Source: Zoogloea ramigera (lineage in GTDB: Bacteria; Pseudomonadota; Gammaproteobacteria; Burkholderiales; Rhodocyclaceae). From it: 64,000 nucleotides of DNA. This document shows positions 48,305-57,919 of this stretch, piece after piece. The position numbers and the translations under genes were made by a program. Numbering within the stretch: position 1 is the stretch's first letter; every line of letters starts with the position of its first letter. Location: assembly GCF_006539865.1 (NCBI RefSeq), contig NZ_BJNV01000013.1:31433-95432 (forward strand). The letters are read 5' to 3'. The notes under the pieces were generated by a model. That model saw only the letters and a program-made list of their open reading frames with translations. It had not been told where the DNA came from and did no database searches.

Positions 48305-51229
48305 ATGAAGCGCATGCTCTTCAATGCGACGCAGGCCGAGGAACTCCGCGTTGCCATTGTCGACGGTCAGAAACTGATCGATCTCGACATTGAGTCGGCC
48401 GCCAAGGAACAACGTAAGAGCAACATCTACAAAGCCGTCATCACGCGCATCGAGCCCAGCCTCGAGGCTGCGTTCGTTGACTACGGCGCCGAGCGCCACG
48501 GCTTCCTGCCCTTCAAGGAAATCTCCCGCGCGTACTTCCAGCCCGGTGTCGAGGCCAGCCGCGCCACCATCAAGGAAGCCCTGCGCGAAGGCCAGGAGCT
48601 GATCGTCCAGGTCGAGAAGGACGAGCGCGGCAACAAGGGCGCCGCCCTCACCACCTTCGTCTCCCTGGCCGGCCGCTATCTGGTGCTGATGCCCAACAAC
48701 CCCCGTGGCGGCGGTGTGTCCCGCCGTGTCGAGGGCGACGAGCGCGCCGAACTCCGCGACGTCATGGACCAGCTCGAAGTGCCGGGCGGCATGAGCCTGA
48801 TCGCCCGCACCGCCGCCATCGGCCGCAACGCCGAAGAGCTGCAATGGGACCTCAACTACCTCCTGCAACTGTGGCGCGCGATCGACGGTGCCGCCCAGTC
48901 CCAGGAAGGCGCCTTCCTGATCTATCAAGAGGGCAGCCTGGTCATCCGCGCCATCCGCGACTACTTCCAGCCCGACATCGGCGAGATCCTCATCGACACC
49001 GACGACGTCTATGAGCAGGCGCGCCAGTTCATGGCCCACGTGATGCCGCAGAACGTGAACCGCGTTAAGCGCTACCACGACGACGTGCCGCTGTTCTCCC
49101 GCTTCCAGATCGAGCACCAGATCGAATCGGCCTACTCGCGCCAGGTCAACCTGCCTTCCGGCGGCGCCATCGTGATCGACCACACCGAGGCCCTCGTCTC
49201 CGTCGACGTCAACTCCGGCCGCGCCACCCGCGGTGCCGACATCGAGGAAACCGCCTTCAAGACCAACTGCGAAGCCGCCGACGAAGTGGCCCGCCAGCTG
49301 CGCCTGCGCGACCTCGGTGGCCTCATCGTCATCGACTTCATCGACATGGAGTCGCAGAAGAACCAGCGCGAAGTCGAGAACCGCCTGCGCGACGCCCTGC
49401 GCTACGACCGCGCCCGCGTGCAAACCGGCAAGATCAGCCGCTTCGGCCTGCTCGAACTCTCCCGCCAGCGCCTGCGCCCGGCCCTCGCCGAGACCAGCTA
49501 CATCCCCTGCCCGCGCTGCAACGGCACCGGCCACATCCGCAGCACCGAGTCGTCCGCGCTGCACATCCTGCGCATCCTCGAAGAAGAGGCCATGAAGGAC
49601 AACACCGGCGCCCTGCACTGCCAGGTCCCGGTGGATGTCGCCACCTTCCTCCTCAACGAGAAGCGCGACGACATCGCCAAGATCGAACAGCGCCACAAGG
49701 TCGGCCTGGTGCTGATCCCCAACCGGCACCTCGAGACGCCCCAGCACGAGATCATCCGTCTGCGTCACGACCAGCTCAACCTGGACGAGAGCAACATCCC
49801 GAGCTACCGGATGGCCATCAAGCCCGCCACCGAAGACTACACCCCGCCGTCGGCCAACACCGACCGCCCGGCCCGCCAGGAAGCCGCCGTCAAGGGCATC
49901 ACCCCCGACCAGCCGGCCCCGATCGTCGAGCCCAAGGCCACCCCGGCGCCGGCGCCCGTGCCCGAGAGCCAGCCTGGCCTGCTGGCCCGCATCTTCGCCT
50001 TCTTCCGTGGCGAGAAGCAGCCCGAGCCGGCACCGGTCGTCGCCCAGCCCGAGGCGCCGCGCCGCGAGTCCCGTCCGCGCAGCGACCGCAGCAACAACCG
50101 CCGTGACGGTGGCCGCGGCCGCCGCGACGGCCAGCGTGAAGAACGTGGCGAGCGCACCGAACGCGCCGATCGTCCGGAGCGCAGCGAGGGCCGTGACAAC
50201 CGCGAACCTCGTGAGCCCCGCGAACCCCGCAACACCGAAGCCACCGGCGAGCAGCGCGAAAAGCGCCAGCGCGGCGAGCGCCAGGAACGCGGTGAGCGCC
50301 AGGAGCGTGGCGAGCGCGAAGGCCGCAGCGGCGAACAGCGCGGTCGTAACCGCAACAACGCCGCCAAGCCCGCCGACGCAGAAGGCGTTGCCACCAGCGC
50401 CGAACAGCTGACGGCGATCGCCGCCACCACGGCCGTCGTCACCGCCGTGGCTGCCGATGAAGCCCCGGCAGGCCCGGCCGCCGAAGGCGAAGCCGGCGAG
50501 CGCAGCCGCCGCAGCCGCCGCGGCCGTCGCGGTGGTCGCCGCAACGAGGAAGGCAACACCGGCGAAACCGGCGCTCAGGCTGAACTCGAGATGGGCGAAC
50601 AGGCCAGCCAGGCCGCCGAAGTCGCTCCGGCTGAAGCACCCGCACCGGTCGAAGCCGCCCCGGCTGCCGAAGTTGTGGCAGCGAGCCCGGCCCCCGAAGC
50701 CCCGGCCGTCGAGCAAGTCGCCGCCGCCGAGCCCCTCGCGACCGAGCCTGAAGCCGCAGCTCCCGCTGCAGCGCCGATCGCCGAAGCCGTCGAAACGGCG
50801 GTCAAGCCCGACCTCATCGAGCAGGCCGTGGAAGCCGCCCGTAACAGCGCCGTCGAAACCAGCGCCGCCCCGGCGGAACAGGTCGTGGCAGACGAGGCAC
50901 CCGCTCAGGCTGAGCCCGTGGCTGTCGAAACGGCCCCGCTGCTGCTTGCTGCCGAAGCAGTCGAGACGGTCGCCGCCGAACCCGCCCCGGTGGTGGTCGA
51001 AGCCGCCCCGGCTGCAGCCGAAGCCCCGACCCCCGTGGCGGAAGCCGCTCCGGTCGACCTGTCGGCTACCCTGGGTGAAAGCGGCCTCGTGCTGATCGAG
51101 ACCCGCCCCGGCGCGATCCAGGCTGTCCAGCCCGCCGCACCGGCCGAGCCCGTCCAGCCCCGCCGCCGCCGTGCCGCGGTAACGGTCGTGGATGAGCCGC
51201 TGGTCCAGGTGGAAACCGGCCAGAAGTAA
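48305..51229 (+). CDS. rne: Ribonuclease E
   Basis: 974 residues. The N-terminal catalytic half (about 500 residues) includes the S1 domain, the DNase I-like region with VSVDVNSGRATRG near 300 (metal-binding Asp) and the zinc-link CPRCNGTGHIR near 402-412. The C-terminal half is disordered: a membrane-targeting-like helix PGLLARIFAFFRGEK near 558-572, an Arg/Glu-rich block with repeated ERGERQ units, then an Ala/Pro/Glu-rich tail. It initiates mRNA decay and rRNA/tRNA processing and scaffolds the degradosome. It ends at a strong terminator. Confidence 0.96.
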   Translation: MKRMLFNATQAEELRVAIVDGQKLIDLDIESAAKEQRKSNIYKAVITRIEPSLEAAFVDYGAERHGFLPFKEISRAYFQPGVEASRATIKEALREGQELIVQVEKDERGNKGAALTTFVSLAGRYLVLMPNNPRGGGVSRRVEGDERAELRDVMDQLEVPGGMSLIARTAAIGRNAEELQWDLNYLLQLWRAIDGAAQSQEGAFLIYQEGSLVIRAIRDYFQPDIGEILIDTDDVYEQARQFMAHVMPQNVNRVKRYHDDVPLFSRFQIEHQIESAYSRQVNLPSGGAIVIDHTEALVSVDVNSGRATRGADIEETAFKTNCEAADEVARQLRLRDLGGLIVIDFIDMESQKNQREVENRLRDALRYDRARVQTGKISRFGLLELSRQRLRPALAETSYIPCPRCNGTGHIRSTESSALHILRILEEEAMKDNTGALHCQVPVDVATFLLNEKRDDIAKIEQRHKVGLVLIPNRHLETPQHEIIRLRHDQLNLDESNIPSYRMAIKPATEDYTPPSANTDRPARQEAAVKGITPDQPAPIVEPKATPAPAPVPESQPGLLARIFAFFRGEKQPEPAPVVAQPEAPRRESRPRSDRSNNRRDGGRGRRDGQREERGERTERADRPERSEGRDNREPREPREPRNTEATGEQREKRQRGERQERGERQERGEREGRSGEQRGRNRNNAAKPADAEGVATSAEQLTAIAATTAVVTAVAADEAPAGPAAEGEAGERSRRSRRGRRGGRRNEEGNTGETGAQAELEMGEQASQAAEVAPAEAPAPVEAAPAAEVVAASPAPEAPAVEQVAAAEPLATEPEAAAPAAAPIAEAVETAVKPDLIEQAVEAARNSAVETSAAPAEQVVADEAPAQAEPVAVETAPLLLAAEAVETVAAEPAPVVVEAAPAAAEAPTPVAEAAPVDLSATLGESGLVLIETRPGAIQAVQPAAPAEPVQPRRRRAAVTVVDEPLVQVETGQK

Positions 51230-51250
51230 ACCTGCTACCCAGCAGCAAAA

Positions 51251-51280
51251 AGGCCAGCCCGTGAGGGCTGGCCTTTTTTT
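51251..51280 (+). terminator. Rho-independent terminator after rne
   Basis: AGGCCAGCCC / GGGCTGGCCT (10-bp perfect stem, GTGA loop) is followed by a run of T to 51280. Confidence 0.93.
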
Positions 51281-51477
51281 GATTCTGTCACCGCCATGTG
51301 CTGGATCGTCGCAAGCGGCTCGTTACGACTCGAGACACCTCCAGCGCACACATGCGGCGTCCGCCGCCGGCCAAGCCCGGAGTACGAAGATATCGACCGG
51401 CGGCGCATACAGCGCCAAGGCAGACAGGCGTCTACGCCACGAGGGCCGAGATCCCCGCGCGGTGACGCCAGCGCGGG

Positions 51478-51969
51478 TCAGACCGCCGATCTTTTGCGCC
51501 GCTCGACCTCCGGCCGGATCTCCTCGATCATGCCCTGCACCGCGTCCTCGCACAAATCGAGCACCACGTCGAAACCCTTGCCCCCGCCGTAGTAGGGGTC
51601 GGGCACGTCGTCACGGGTCGCCCGGGCGGCAAAGCTCAGGAACATGCGTACCTTGTGCCGGCAGCCCTCCGGCGCCCTGTCGCGCAGGTAGTGGAAATGA
51701 TCCCGGTCCATCGCCAGCAGCAGGTCGAAGTCGGCAAAATCCTTCGGCTGCACCTTGCGCGCCCGAAGCCTTGAAATGTCGTAGCCGCGCCGCAACGCCG
51801 CCGTCTGGCTGCGCGGGTCGGGCGCTTCGCCCACGTGATGGCCTTGAATACCCGCCGAATCGACGGCAACCTGCCCATCCAGGCCCTCCATGGCGAGCCA
51901 GCGGCGCGCCACGCCCTCTGCGGTCGGCGACCGGCAGATGTTACCGGTGCACACAAACAGTATTTTCAT
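51478..51969 (-). CDS. Low-molecular-weight protein tyrosine phosphatase
   Basis: 163 residues. The P-loop CTGNICRS has Cys7 and Arg13 at the very N-terminus, and the general acid Asp124 is in DPYYGGG. No exopolysaccharide genes are adjacent, so a housekeeping or unknown substrate is likely. The ATG at 51969 starts the canonical MKILFVCTGN; the upstream extension lacks similarity. A 97-base gap precedes it on the uvrB side. Confidence 0.93.
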   Translation of the reverse strand: MKILFVCTGNICRSPTAEGVARRWLAMEGLDGQVAVDSAGIQGHHVGEAPDPRSQTAALRRGYDISRLRARKVQPKDFADFDLLLAMDRDHFHYLRDRAPEGCRHKVRMFLSFAARATRDDVPDPYYGGGKGFDVVLDLCEDAVQGMIEEIRPEVERRKRSAV

Positions 51970-52050
51970 TATCGGTGTCCCTCCTGCCTTCAATTTAAGC
52001 AGGCGACGGGCCGAACGTACAAGGGTTAGCACCAATTTGGACAGCTTTCT

Positions 52051-54129
<2,079 letters not shown>

Positions 54130-54253
54130 GATAATATTTTCGTCTTGAGTCAATCGGCGCTGCCCGCCTCGGTTCCCGGGGCAGGCAACTCCGCATTATC
54201 ACCCAGCGGCCGCACTCCTGCGCACCGCACCCTTCGCCCCCTATGGAGAATCC

Positions 54254-55462
54254 ATGAGCTCTTCGATCTTTGCTGCGGTGGAAATGGCCCCCCGCGATCC
54301 GATTCTTGGCCTGAATGAAGCCTTCAACGCGGATAGCCGCAGCACCAAGGTCAACCTCGGCGTTGGCGTGTACTTCGACGACAACGGCAAGATCCCCCTT
54401 CTCGGCGCTGTCCGCAGCGCCGAAAAAACCCGCCTCGAAGCCGCCCCGCCGCGTGGCTACCAACCCATCGAAGGCCCGGTCGCCTACAACAGCGCCGTGC
54501 AGAACCTGCTTTTCGGCGCCGACAGCGCCATCATCCGTGACGGCCGCGTCGTCACCGCCCAGGCCCTCGGCGGCACCGGCGCCCTCCGCATCGGCGGCGA
54601 CCTGATCAAGCGCATCGTCCCGGGCGCCACCGTTTACATCTCCGACCCGAGCTGGGAGAACCACCGCGCCCTGTTCGAAGCCGCCGGCTTCCCGGTCGAC
54701 ACCTACCCCTACTACGACCCGGCCACCCGCGGCGCCAACGCCGAGGCCATGATCGCCAAGCTCAACACTCTGCCGGCCGGCTCGGTGATCGTGCTGCACG
54801 CCTGCTGCCACAACCCCACCGGTGCCGACCTCACCGAAGCCCAGTGGGCCGAAGTGGTCAAGGCCTGCGCCAGCCGCGGCCTGATCCCCTTCCTCGACAT
54901 GGCCTACCAGGGCTTCGCCGACGGCATCGAGCCCGACGCCGTGGCGGTCAACCTGTTCGCCGCCTCCGGCCTGTCGTTCTTCGTGTCGAGCTCCTTCTCC
55001 AAGAGCTTCTCGCTGTACGGCGAGCGCGTCGGCGCGCTGTCCATCGTCACCCAGACCAAGGACGAATCCGCCCGCGTGCTGTCGCAACTGAAGCGCGTGA
55101 TCCGCACCAACTACTCCAACCCGCCGATCCACGGCGGCGCCATCGTGTCGGCGGTGCTGTCCACCCCGACCCTGCGCGCCGAATGGGAAGCCGAACTCGC
55201 CGGCATGCGTGACCGCATCCGCGCCATGCGCACCGGCCTCGTCGACAAGCTGGCCTCGCGCAACATCGACCAGGACTTCTCCTTCGTCATCAAGCAGCGC
55301 GGCATGTTCTCGTACACCGGCCTCACCGCCGCCCAGGTCGAGCGCATGAAAGACGAGTTCGGCATCTACGCCGTCGGCACCGGCCGCATCTGCCTGGCCG
55401 CGCTGAACACCAAGAACCTCGACTACGTCGCCGACGCCATCGCTGCCGTCGTCAAGGGCTAA
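54254..55462 (+). CDS. Aspartate/aromatic aminotransferase (class I)
   Basis: 402 residues. The family N-terminus MSSSIFAAVEMAPRDPILGLNEAFNAD, the cofactor Asp region NPTGADLT near 183-190 and the PLP lysine in SSFSKSFSLYGERVGAL near 242-258 identify the AspC/TyrB branch. It transaminates aspartate or aromatic amino acids with 2-oxoglutarate. It is a single gene divergent from uvrB, followed by the tRNA-Asn genes. Confidence 0.92.
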   Translation: MSSSIFAAVEMAPRDPILGLNEAFNADSRSTKVNLGVGVYFDDNGKIPLLGAVRSAEKTRLEAAPPRGYQPIEGPVAYNSAVQNLLFGADSAIIRDGRVVTAQALGGTGALRIGGDLIKRIVPGATVYISDPSWENHRALFEAAGFPVDTYPYYDPATRGANAEAMIAKLNTLPAGSVIVLHACCHNPTGADLTEAQWAEVVKACASRGLIPFLDMAYQGFADGIEPDAVAVNLFAASGLSFFVSSSFSKSFSLYGERVGALSIVTQTKDESARVLSQLKRVIRTNYSNPPIHGGAIVSAVLSTPTLRAEWEAELAGMRDRIRAMRTGLVDKLASRNIDQDFSFVIKQRGMFSYTGLTAAQVERMKDEFGIYAVGTGRICLAALNTKNLDYVADAIAAVVKG

Positions 55463-55520
55463 GCCGCTTCACCCACCCCCGGTAATTCGGGGGCAAACGC
55501 GCGCAGATAGCAAAAAGGGG

Positions 55521-55549
55521 TTGACGCCCTCAATCTCACTAACTATACT
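55521..55549 (+). promoter_or_regulatory. Sigma70 promoter of the tRNA-Asn genes
   Basis: TTGACG (55521-55526), 17-bp spacer, TATACT (55544-55549), with a GC-rich discriminator. The start would be near 55556, just before the first tRNA. Confidence 0.88.
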
Positions 55550-55561
55550 GCGCGCCTCTGT

Positions 55562-55637
55562 TCCTCGATAGCTCAGTCGGTAGAGCGCCGGACTGTTAAT
55601 CCGTAGGTCCCTGGTTCGAGCCCAGGCCGAGGAGCCA
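55562..55637 (+). tRNA. tRNA-Asn (GTT), copy 1
   Basis: A 76-nt cloverleaf with encoded CCA, anticodon loop CTGTTAATC (GTT) and T loop TTCGAGC. Compared with copy 2 it has C instead of T at position 66, so the last pair of the acceptor stem is A7-C66, a mismatch. Confidence 0.96.
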
Positions 55638-55691
55638 GAACAATTTGCGGTGATGTGTTTTCAAACGACAACACATGACCAACCCGTCAGA

Positions 55692-55767
55692 TCCTCGATA
55701 GCTCAGTCGGTAGAGCGCCGGACTGTTAATCCGTAGGTCCCTGGTTCGAGCCCAGGTCGAGGAGCCA
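55692..55767 (+). tRNA. tRNA-Asn (GTT), copy 2
   Basis: 76 nt with encoded CCA and anticodon GTT. Its acceptor stem is fully paired (TCCTCGA/TCGAGGA). It lies 54 bases after copy 1 and before a terminator. Confidence 0.97.
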
Positions 55768-55779
55768 AGACAAGCAAGC

Positions 55780-55811
55780 AAAAAAGCCAATCCGAGAGGG
55801 TTGGCTTTTTT
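55780..55811 (+). terminator. Terminator of the tRNA-Asn operon
   Basis: GCCAATCC / GGGTTGGC stem (one G-T pair, GAGA loop) flanked by A-run and T-run. Confidence 0.88.
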
Positions 55812-56115
55812 GTTGTCTGGTCGATCTCTGGTCCGTGCCCAACGATGCAGGGGGCGGGATCGCCCATCAAGGCGCGGTGGCTCGGCCGTCCCTGTCCGAT
55901 GCGTCGAGAGGACGCCACCCGCCGCCCGTCACGCCACCCGCCTGGCTCCGCAGCCCTTGCTGCACAACTGTCATACGTCCGGCCACATGCCCCCGCCCAC
56001 TGCCACGGTCTCGCCGTCACACGGCACCGGGAAACACAGCCTCTTCAACGCAGTCCCCACCTCGAGACCGGCAAGGACCGGCCCTCCGGTGGATTCCTAG
56101 CGGCGGATCGCCCTT

Positions 56116-56162
56116 GGTGTCAATTTCGACAAGGGGGTCTATGTAGTACGTCAATTGACACC
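56116..56162. repeat. 10-bp inverted repeat, possible insertion-sequence scar
   Basis: GGTGTCAATT (56116-56125) and AATTGACACC (56153-56162) are perfectly inverted across 27 bases. A pair of opposed ends this close could be the residue of a deleted mobile element; no transposase is present. Confidence 0.4.
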
Positions 56163-56218
56163 ACCCTCCGCTCAACACTCGACATCCAAATCACCTTGGC
56201 AGACCCAAGCCCTCGTGA

Positions 56219-56251
56219 GCCCGGAGCTGGATCAAGGCCCCAGCTCCGGGC
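56219..56251. repeat. 12-bp perfect hairpin
   Basis: GCCCGGAGCTGG (56219-56230) and CCAGCTCCGGGC (56240-56251), 9-base loop, no T-tract, so not a typical terminator. Confidence 0.7.
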
Positions 56252-56261
56252 GGACTGTTCT

Positions 56262-56284
56262 CAAGCCGCGGCAAGCGCGGCTTG
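56262..56284. repeat. 9-bp perfect hairpin
   Basis: CAAGCCGCG (56262-56270) and CGCGGCTTG (56276-56284) with a 5-base loop, adjacent to the hairpin at 56219. Confidence 0.7.
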
Positions 56285-56331
56285 CCGGAGCGAACGTCCA
56301 CGTTCCAACAGGGTGGCCGAAGGGCGTGGGC

Positions 56332-56543
56332 TCAATACTCCCAGGCCTCGTACCGCACAGGCAGGCTGTTGAGCTGTTTCCGCAAGTGCTGCCAATGCGG
56401 TGGGTACAAGTCCATCAGTGCTGCAAACCGCTCGTTGTGGGTTGGCTCGATCAGGTGCACCCGCTCATGCACCAGGATGTACTCGAGGCACTCGGGCGGC
56501 TTCTTGGCCAAGTCGGTGTTGAGTCGGATGTAGCCAGACCCAG
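56332..56543 (-). pseudogene. C-terminal fragment of an M48/YgjP-type metal-dependent hydrolase
   Basis: The frame reads GSGYIRLNTDLAKKPPECLEYILVHERVHLIEPTHNERFAALMD and ends PVRYEAWEY. This is the zinc-binding end of DUF45/YgjP-type hydrolases (HExxH as HERVH, then EPTHNERF). The ~150 N-terminal residues normally present are missing; upstream the frame is unrelated (MAAVALRPHCVGSPACRST) and the DNA in another frame encodes a different protein remnant. It is very unlikely to make a functional enzyme. Confidence 0.7.
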
Positions 56544-56612
56544 GCGTACTTCGGCAAGCGGGCGAGCCAACGCAGTGAGGTCGTAACGCCACTGCGGCCA
56601 ATCATCGGCCTG
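56535..56612 (-). pseudogene. N-terminal remnant of a Fic-type protein (DUF4172-like)
   Basis: In a frame different from the M48 fragment, the stretch ADDWPQWRYDLTALARPLAEVR resembles the DUF4172 segment that opens many Fic/DOC proteins (WQ-PDWP-FRYD---L-PLL-EVR). It breaks off exactly where the M48 fragment begins, near 56540. Only about 26 residues match, so the assignment is tentative. Confidence 0.4.
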
Positions 56613-56732
56613 CCGCATACAAAGACAATCACCGTAATTCATGCGGTGATCATGATCTGCTTTCACCGCACCGCCAAGCCAATCGCCGTACAAAACGCGG
56701 TGATTGATATCCTCCGCGTCGCCATGTTCTGC

Positions 56733-56867
56733 CTTTCACTCCCGACGCCGCTGCGTAACTTTGGTGATGCCAAACCGAAGTTCTCGACGATCCTGAAACT
56801 CATCCAGGCGCTGAAGATCGAGCTCCACGCATTGGCCGACGGAAAGCCACGAGCGGCTGAAGTGTGA
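56733..56867 (+). pseudogene. C-terminal remnant of an addiction-module antitoxin (COG3636/HigA-like)
   Basis: LRNFGDAKPKFSTILKLIQALKIELHALADG resembles the end of the helix-turn-helix domain of putative addiction-module antidote proteins (G-NP-F-T-LKV--ALGL-L). The preceding in-frame residues do not match and no toxin gene adjoins it. It is probably the 3' scar of a lost toxin-antitoxin pair. Confidence 0.5.
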
Positions 56868-56944
56868 GCACCACAAGATCCGATGCAACTATCGCGACCT
56901 GCCGAGGACAAAGTACAATGTAGCAACATACCTACACGGAGGAG

Positions 56945-57208
56945 ATGAGCGTGCCGAACACAATCCTTTCGAGCCGGGAGTTCAACCACGATGTCGGGCG
57001 CGCCAAAAGGGCAGCGCTCGAAGGCGCCGTCTTCATCACCGATCGCGGGCGCCCCTCCCACGTACTGCTATCCGTCGAGGCCTACCGCAAGCTGCTGGCC
57101 AAGGAACCCAGCATTGTCGATCTGCTGGCTCAGCCCGACGCGGGGGATATCGACTTTGAGCCGGCACGTGTCGGCGCTTCCATCTTCCGTCCGGCAGATC
57201 TCGCCTGA
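56945..57208 (+). CDS. Type II antitoxin, Phd/YefM family
   Basis: 87 residues. The N-terminal Phd fold reads SSREFNHDVGRAKRAALEGAVFITDRGRPSHVLLSVEAYRKLL; the C-terminal tail (DIDFEPARVGASIFRPADLA) would wrap the toxin. It starts at an ATG with GGAGG directly upstream and shares its last base with the first base of the toxin gene. Such antitoxins repress their own operon. It appears intact. Confidence 0.9.
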   Translation: MSVPNTILSSREFNHDVGRAKRAALEGAVFITDRGRPSHVLLSVEAYRKLLAKEPSIVDLLAQPDAGDIDFEPARVGASIFRPADLA

Positions 57209-57624
57209 TGTATCTGCTCGATACAAACGTCGTCTCCGAGCTTCGGAAGGCGAAGTCGGGCAAAGCAGATGCAAGGGTTACTGCCTGGGCGGCAGGATTA
57301 CCGGCCTCTGAACTCTTTCTCTCCGCCATCTCCGTGCTGGAGCTTGAGATGGGAGTCCTGCTCGTCGAACGCCGCGATGCCGCCCAAGGCGTCGTTCTCC
57401 GTAGTTGGCTCGACAAGCACGTCCTTCCCGCCTTCGCGGATCGCATCCTGCCGGTGGATGCTGCCGTGGCCCGACGCTGTGCCCGGCTGCACGTACCTGA
57501 TCCGCGGGCGGAGCGGGATGCGCTCATCGCGGCGACCGCTTTGGTGCGTGATCTGACTGTGGTCACGCGAAACGTCGGTGATTTCGAAGCAACGGGCGTC
57601 AGATTGCTGAACCCGTGGGGGTGA
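57208..57624 (+). CDS. PIN-domain ribonuclease toxin, VapC/FitB type
   Basis: 138 residues. The PIN acidic residues are visible: Asp5 (LLDTNVVSELRK), Glu45 or Glu47 (SVLELEMG) and Asp104 (AERDALIAATAL), with TRNVGDFE near the end. The LDTNVVSELRK opening is typical of the FitB branch. It would cleave tRNA or other RNA when the antitoxin is degraded. All catalytic residues are kept, so the pair is probably active. Confidence 0.9.
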   Translation: MYLLDTNVVSELRKAKSGKADARVTAWAAGLPASELFLSAISVLELEMGVLLVERRDAAQGVVLRSWLDKHVLPAFADRILPVDAAVARRCARLHVPDPRAERDALIAATALVRDLTVVTRNVGDFEATGVRLLNPWG

Positions 57625-57857
57625 TACCAGCCCCGGATCAATGAGCTCCCCGGCGGGCCATGCAGGAGGAGGTTAAACGCTGGCGCATCCCCATCCGCAT
57701 GCAGGATCAGGAGCGGCCGTTTCCGGTCCCCTTTCACTGATCGGCACCGCATCTGGTTCATCTCTGGTTGCCAACGGTGTCACAAGGTCGTCGGCACAGG
57801 CCGGCAGACATGCTTGGGCGCGCGTCGCCGCACCGACACCGGCCCGCCGCACACGTC

Positions 57858-57870
57858 GGGCAAATTCCCC
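57858..57870. promoter_or_regulatory. GGGCAAATTSCCC-type motif upstream of the two-component system
   Basis: GGGCAAATTCCCC, 50 bases before the histidine-kinase ATG. The same motif occurs twice upstream of the quinoprotein operon (62585-62597 and 62607-62619). Confidence 0.55.
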
Positions 57871-57919
57871 GGCGGTTTTGCGGCATCCTGTGGGTTGATC
57901 GACGCCCATCGCCATCGCC

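Larger units (their letters stand above)
55812..56331. other. Non-coding accessory stretch with clustered inverted repeats
   Basis: 520 bases downstream of the tRNA-Asn terminator with no supported gene. It contains four perfect or near-perfect palindromes (56116-56162, 56219-56251, 56262-56284, 56292-56305). It looks like remodelled DNA at a tRNA-associated insertion hot spot. Confidence 0.55.

Noticed and set aside
48236..50716. An 826-codon open frame antisense to rne
   Set aside because: It is the mirror of a GC-rich coding gene; the translation is low-complexity Ala/Gly/Asp/Val and resembles no family.
55692..57900. Attachment-site repeat of the tRNA-Asn 3' end marking an integrated island
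   Set aside because: I looked for a second copy of the tRNA 3' segment downstream and found none in the window; no integrase gene is visible either.
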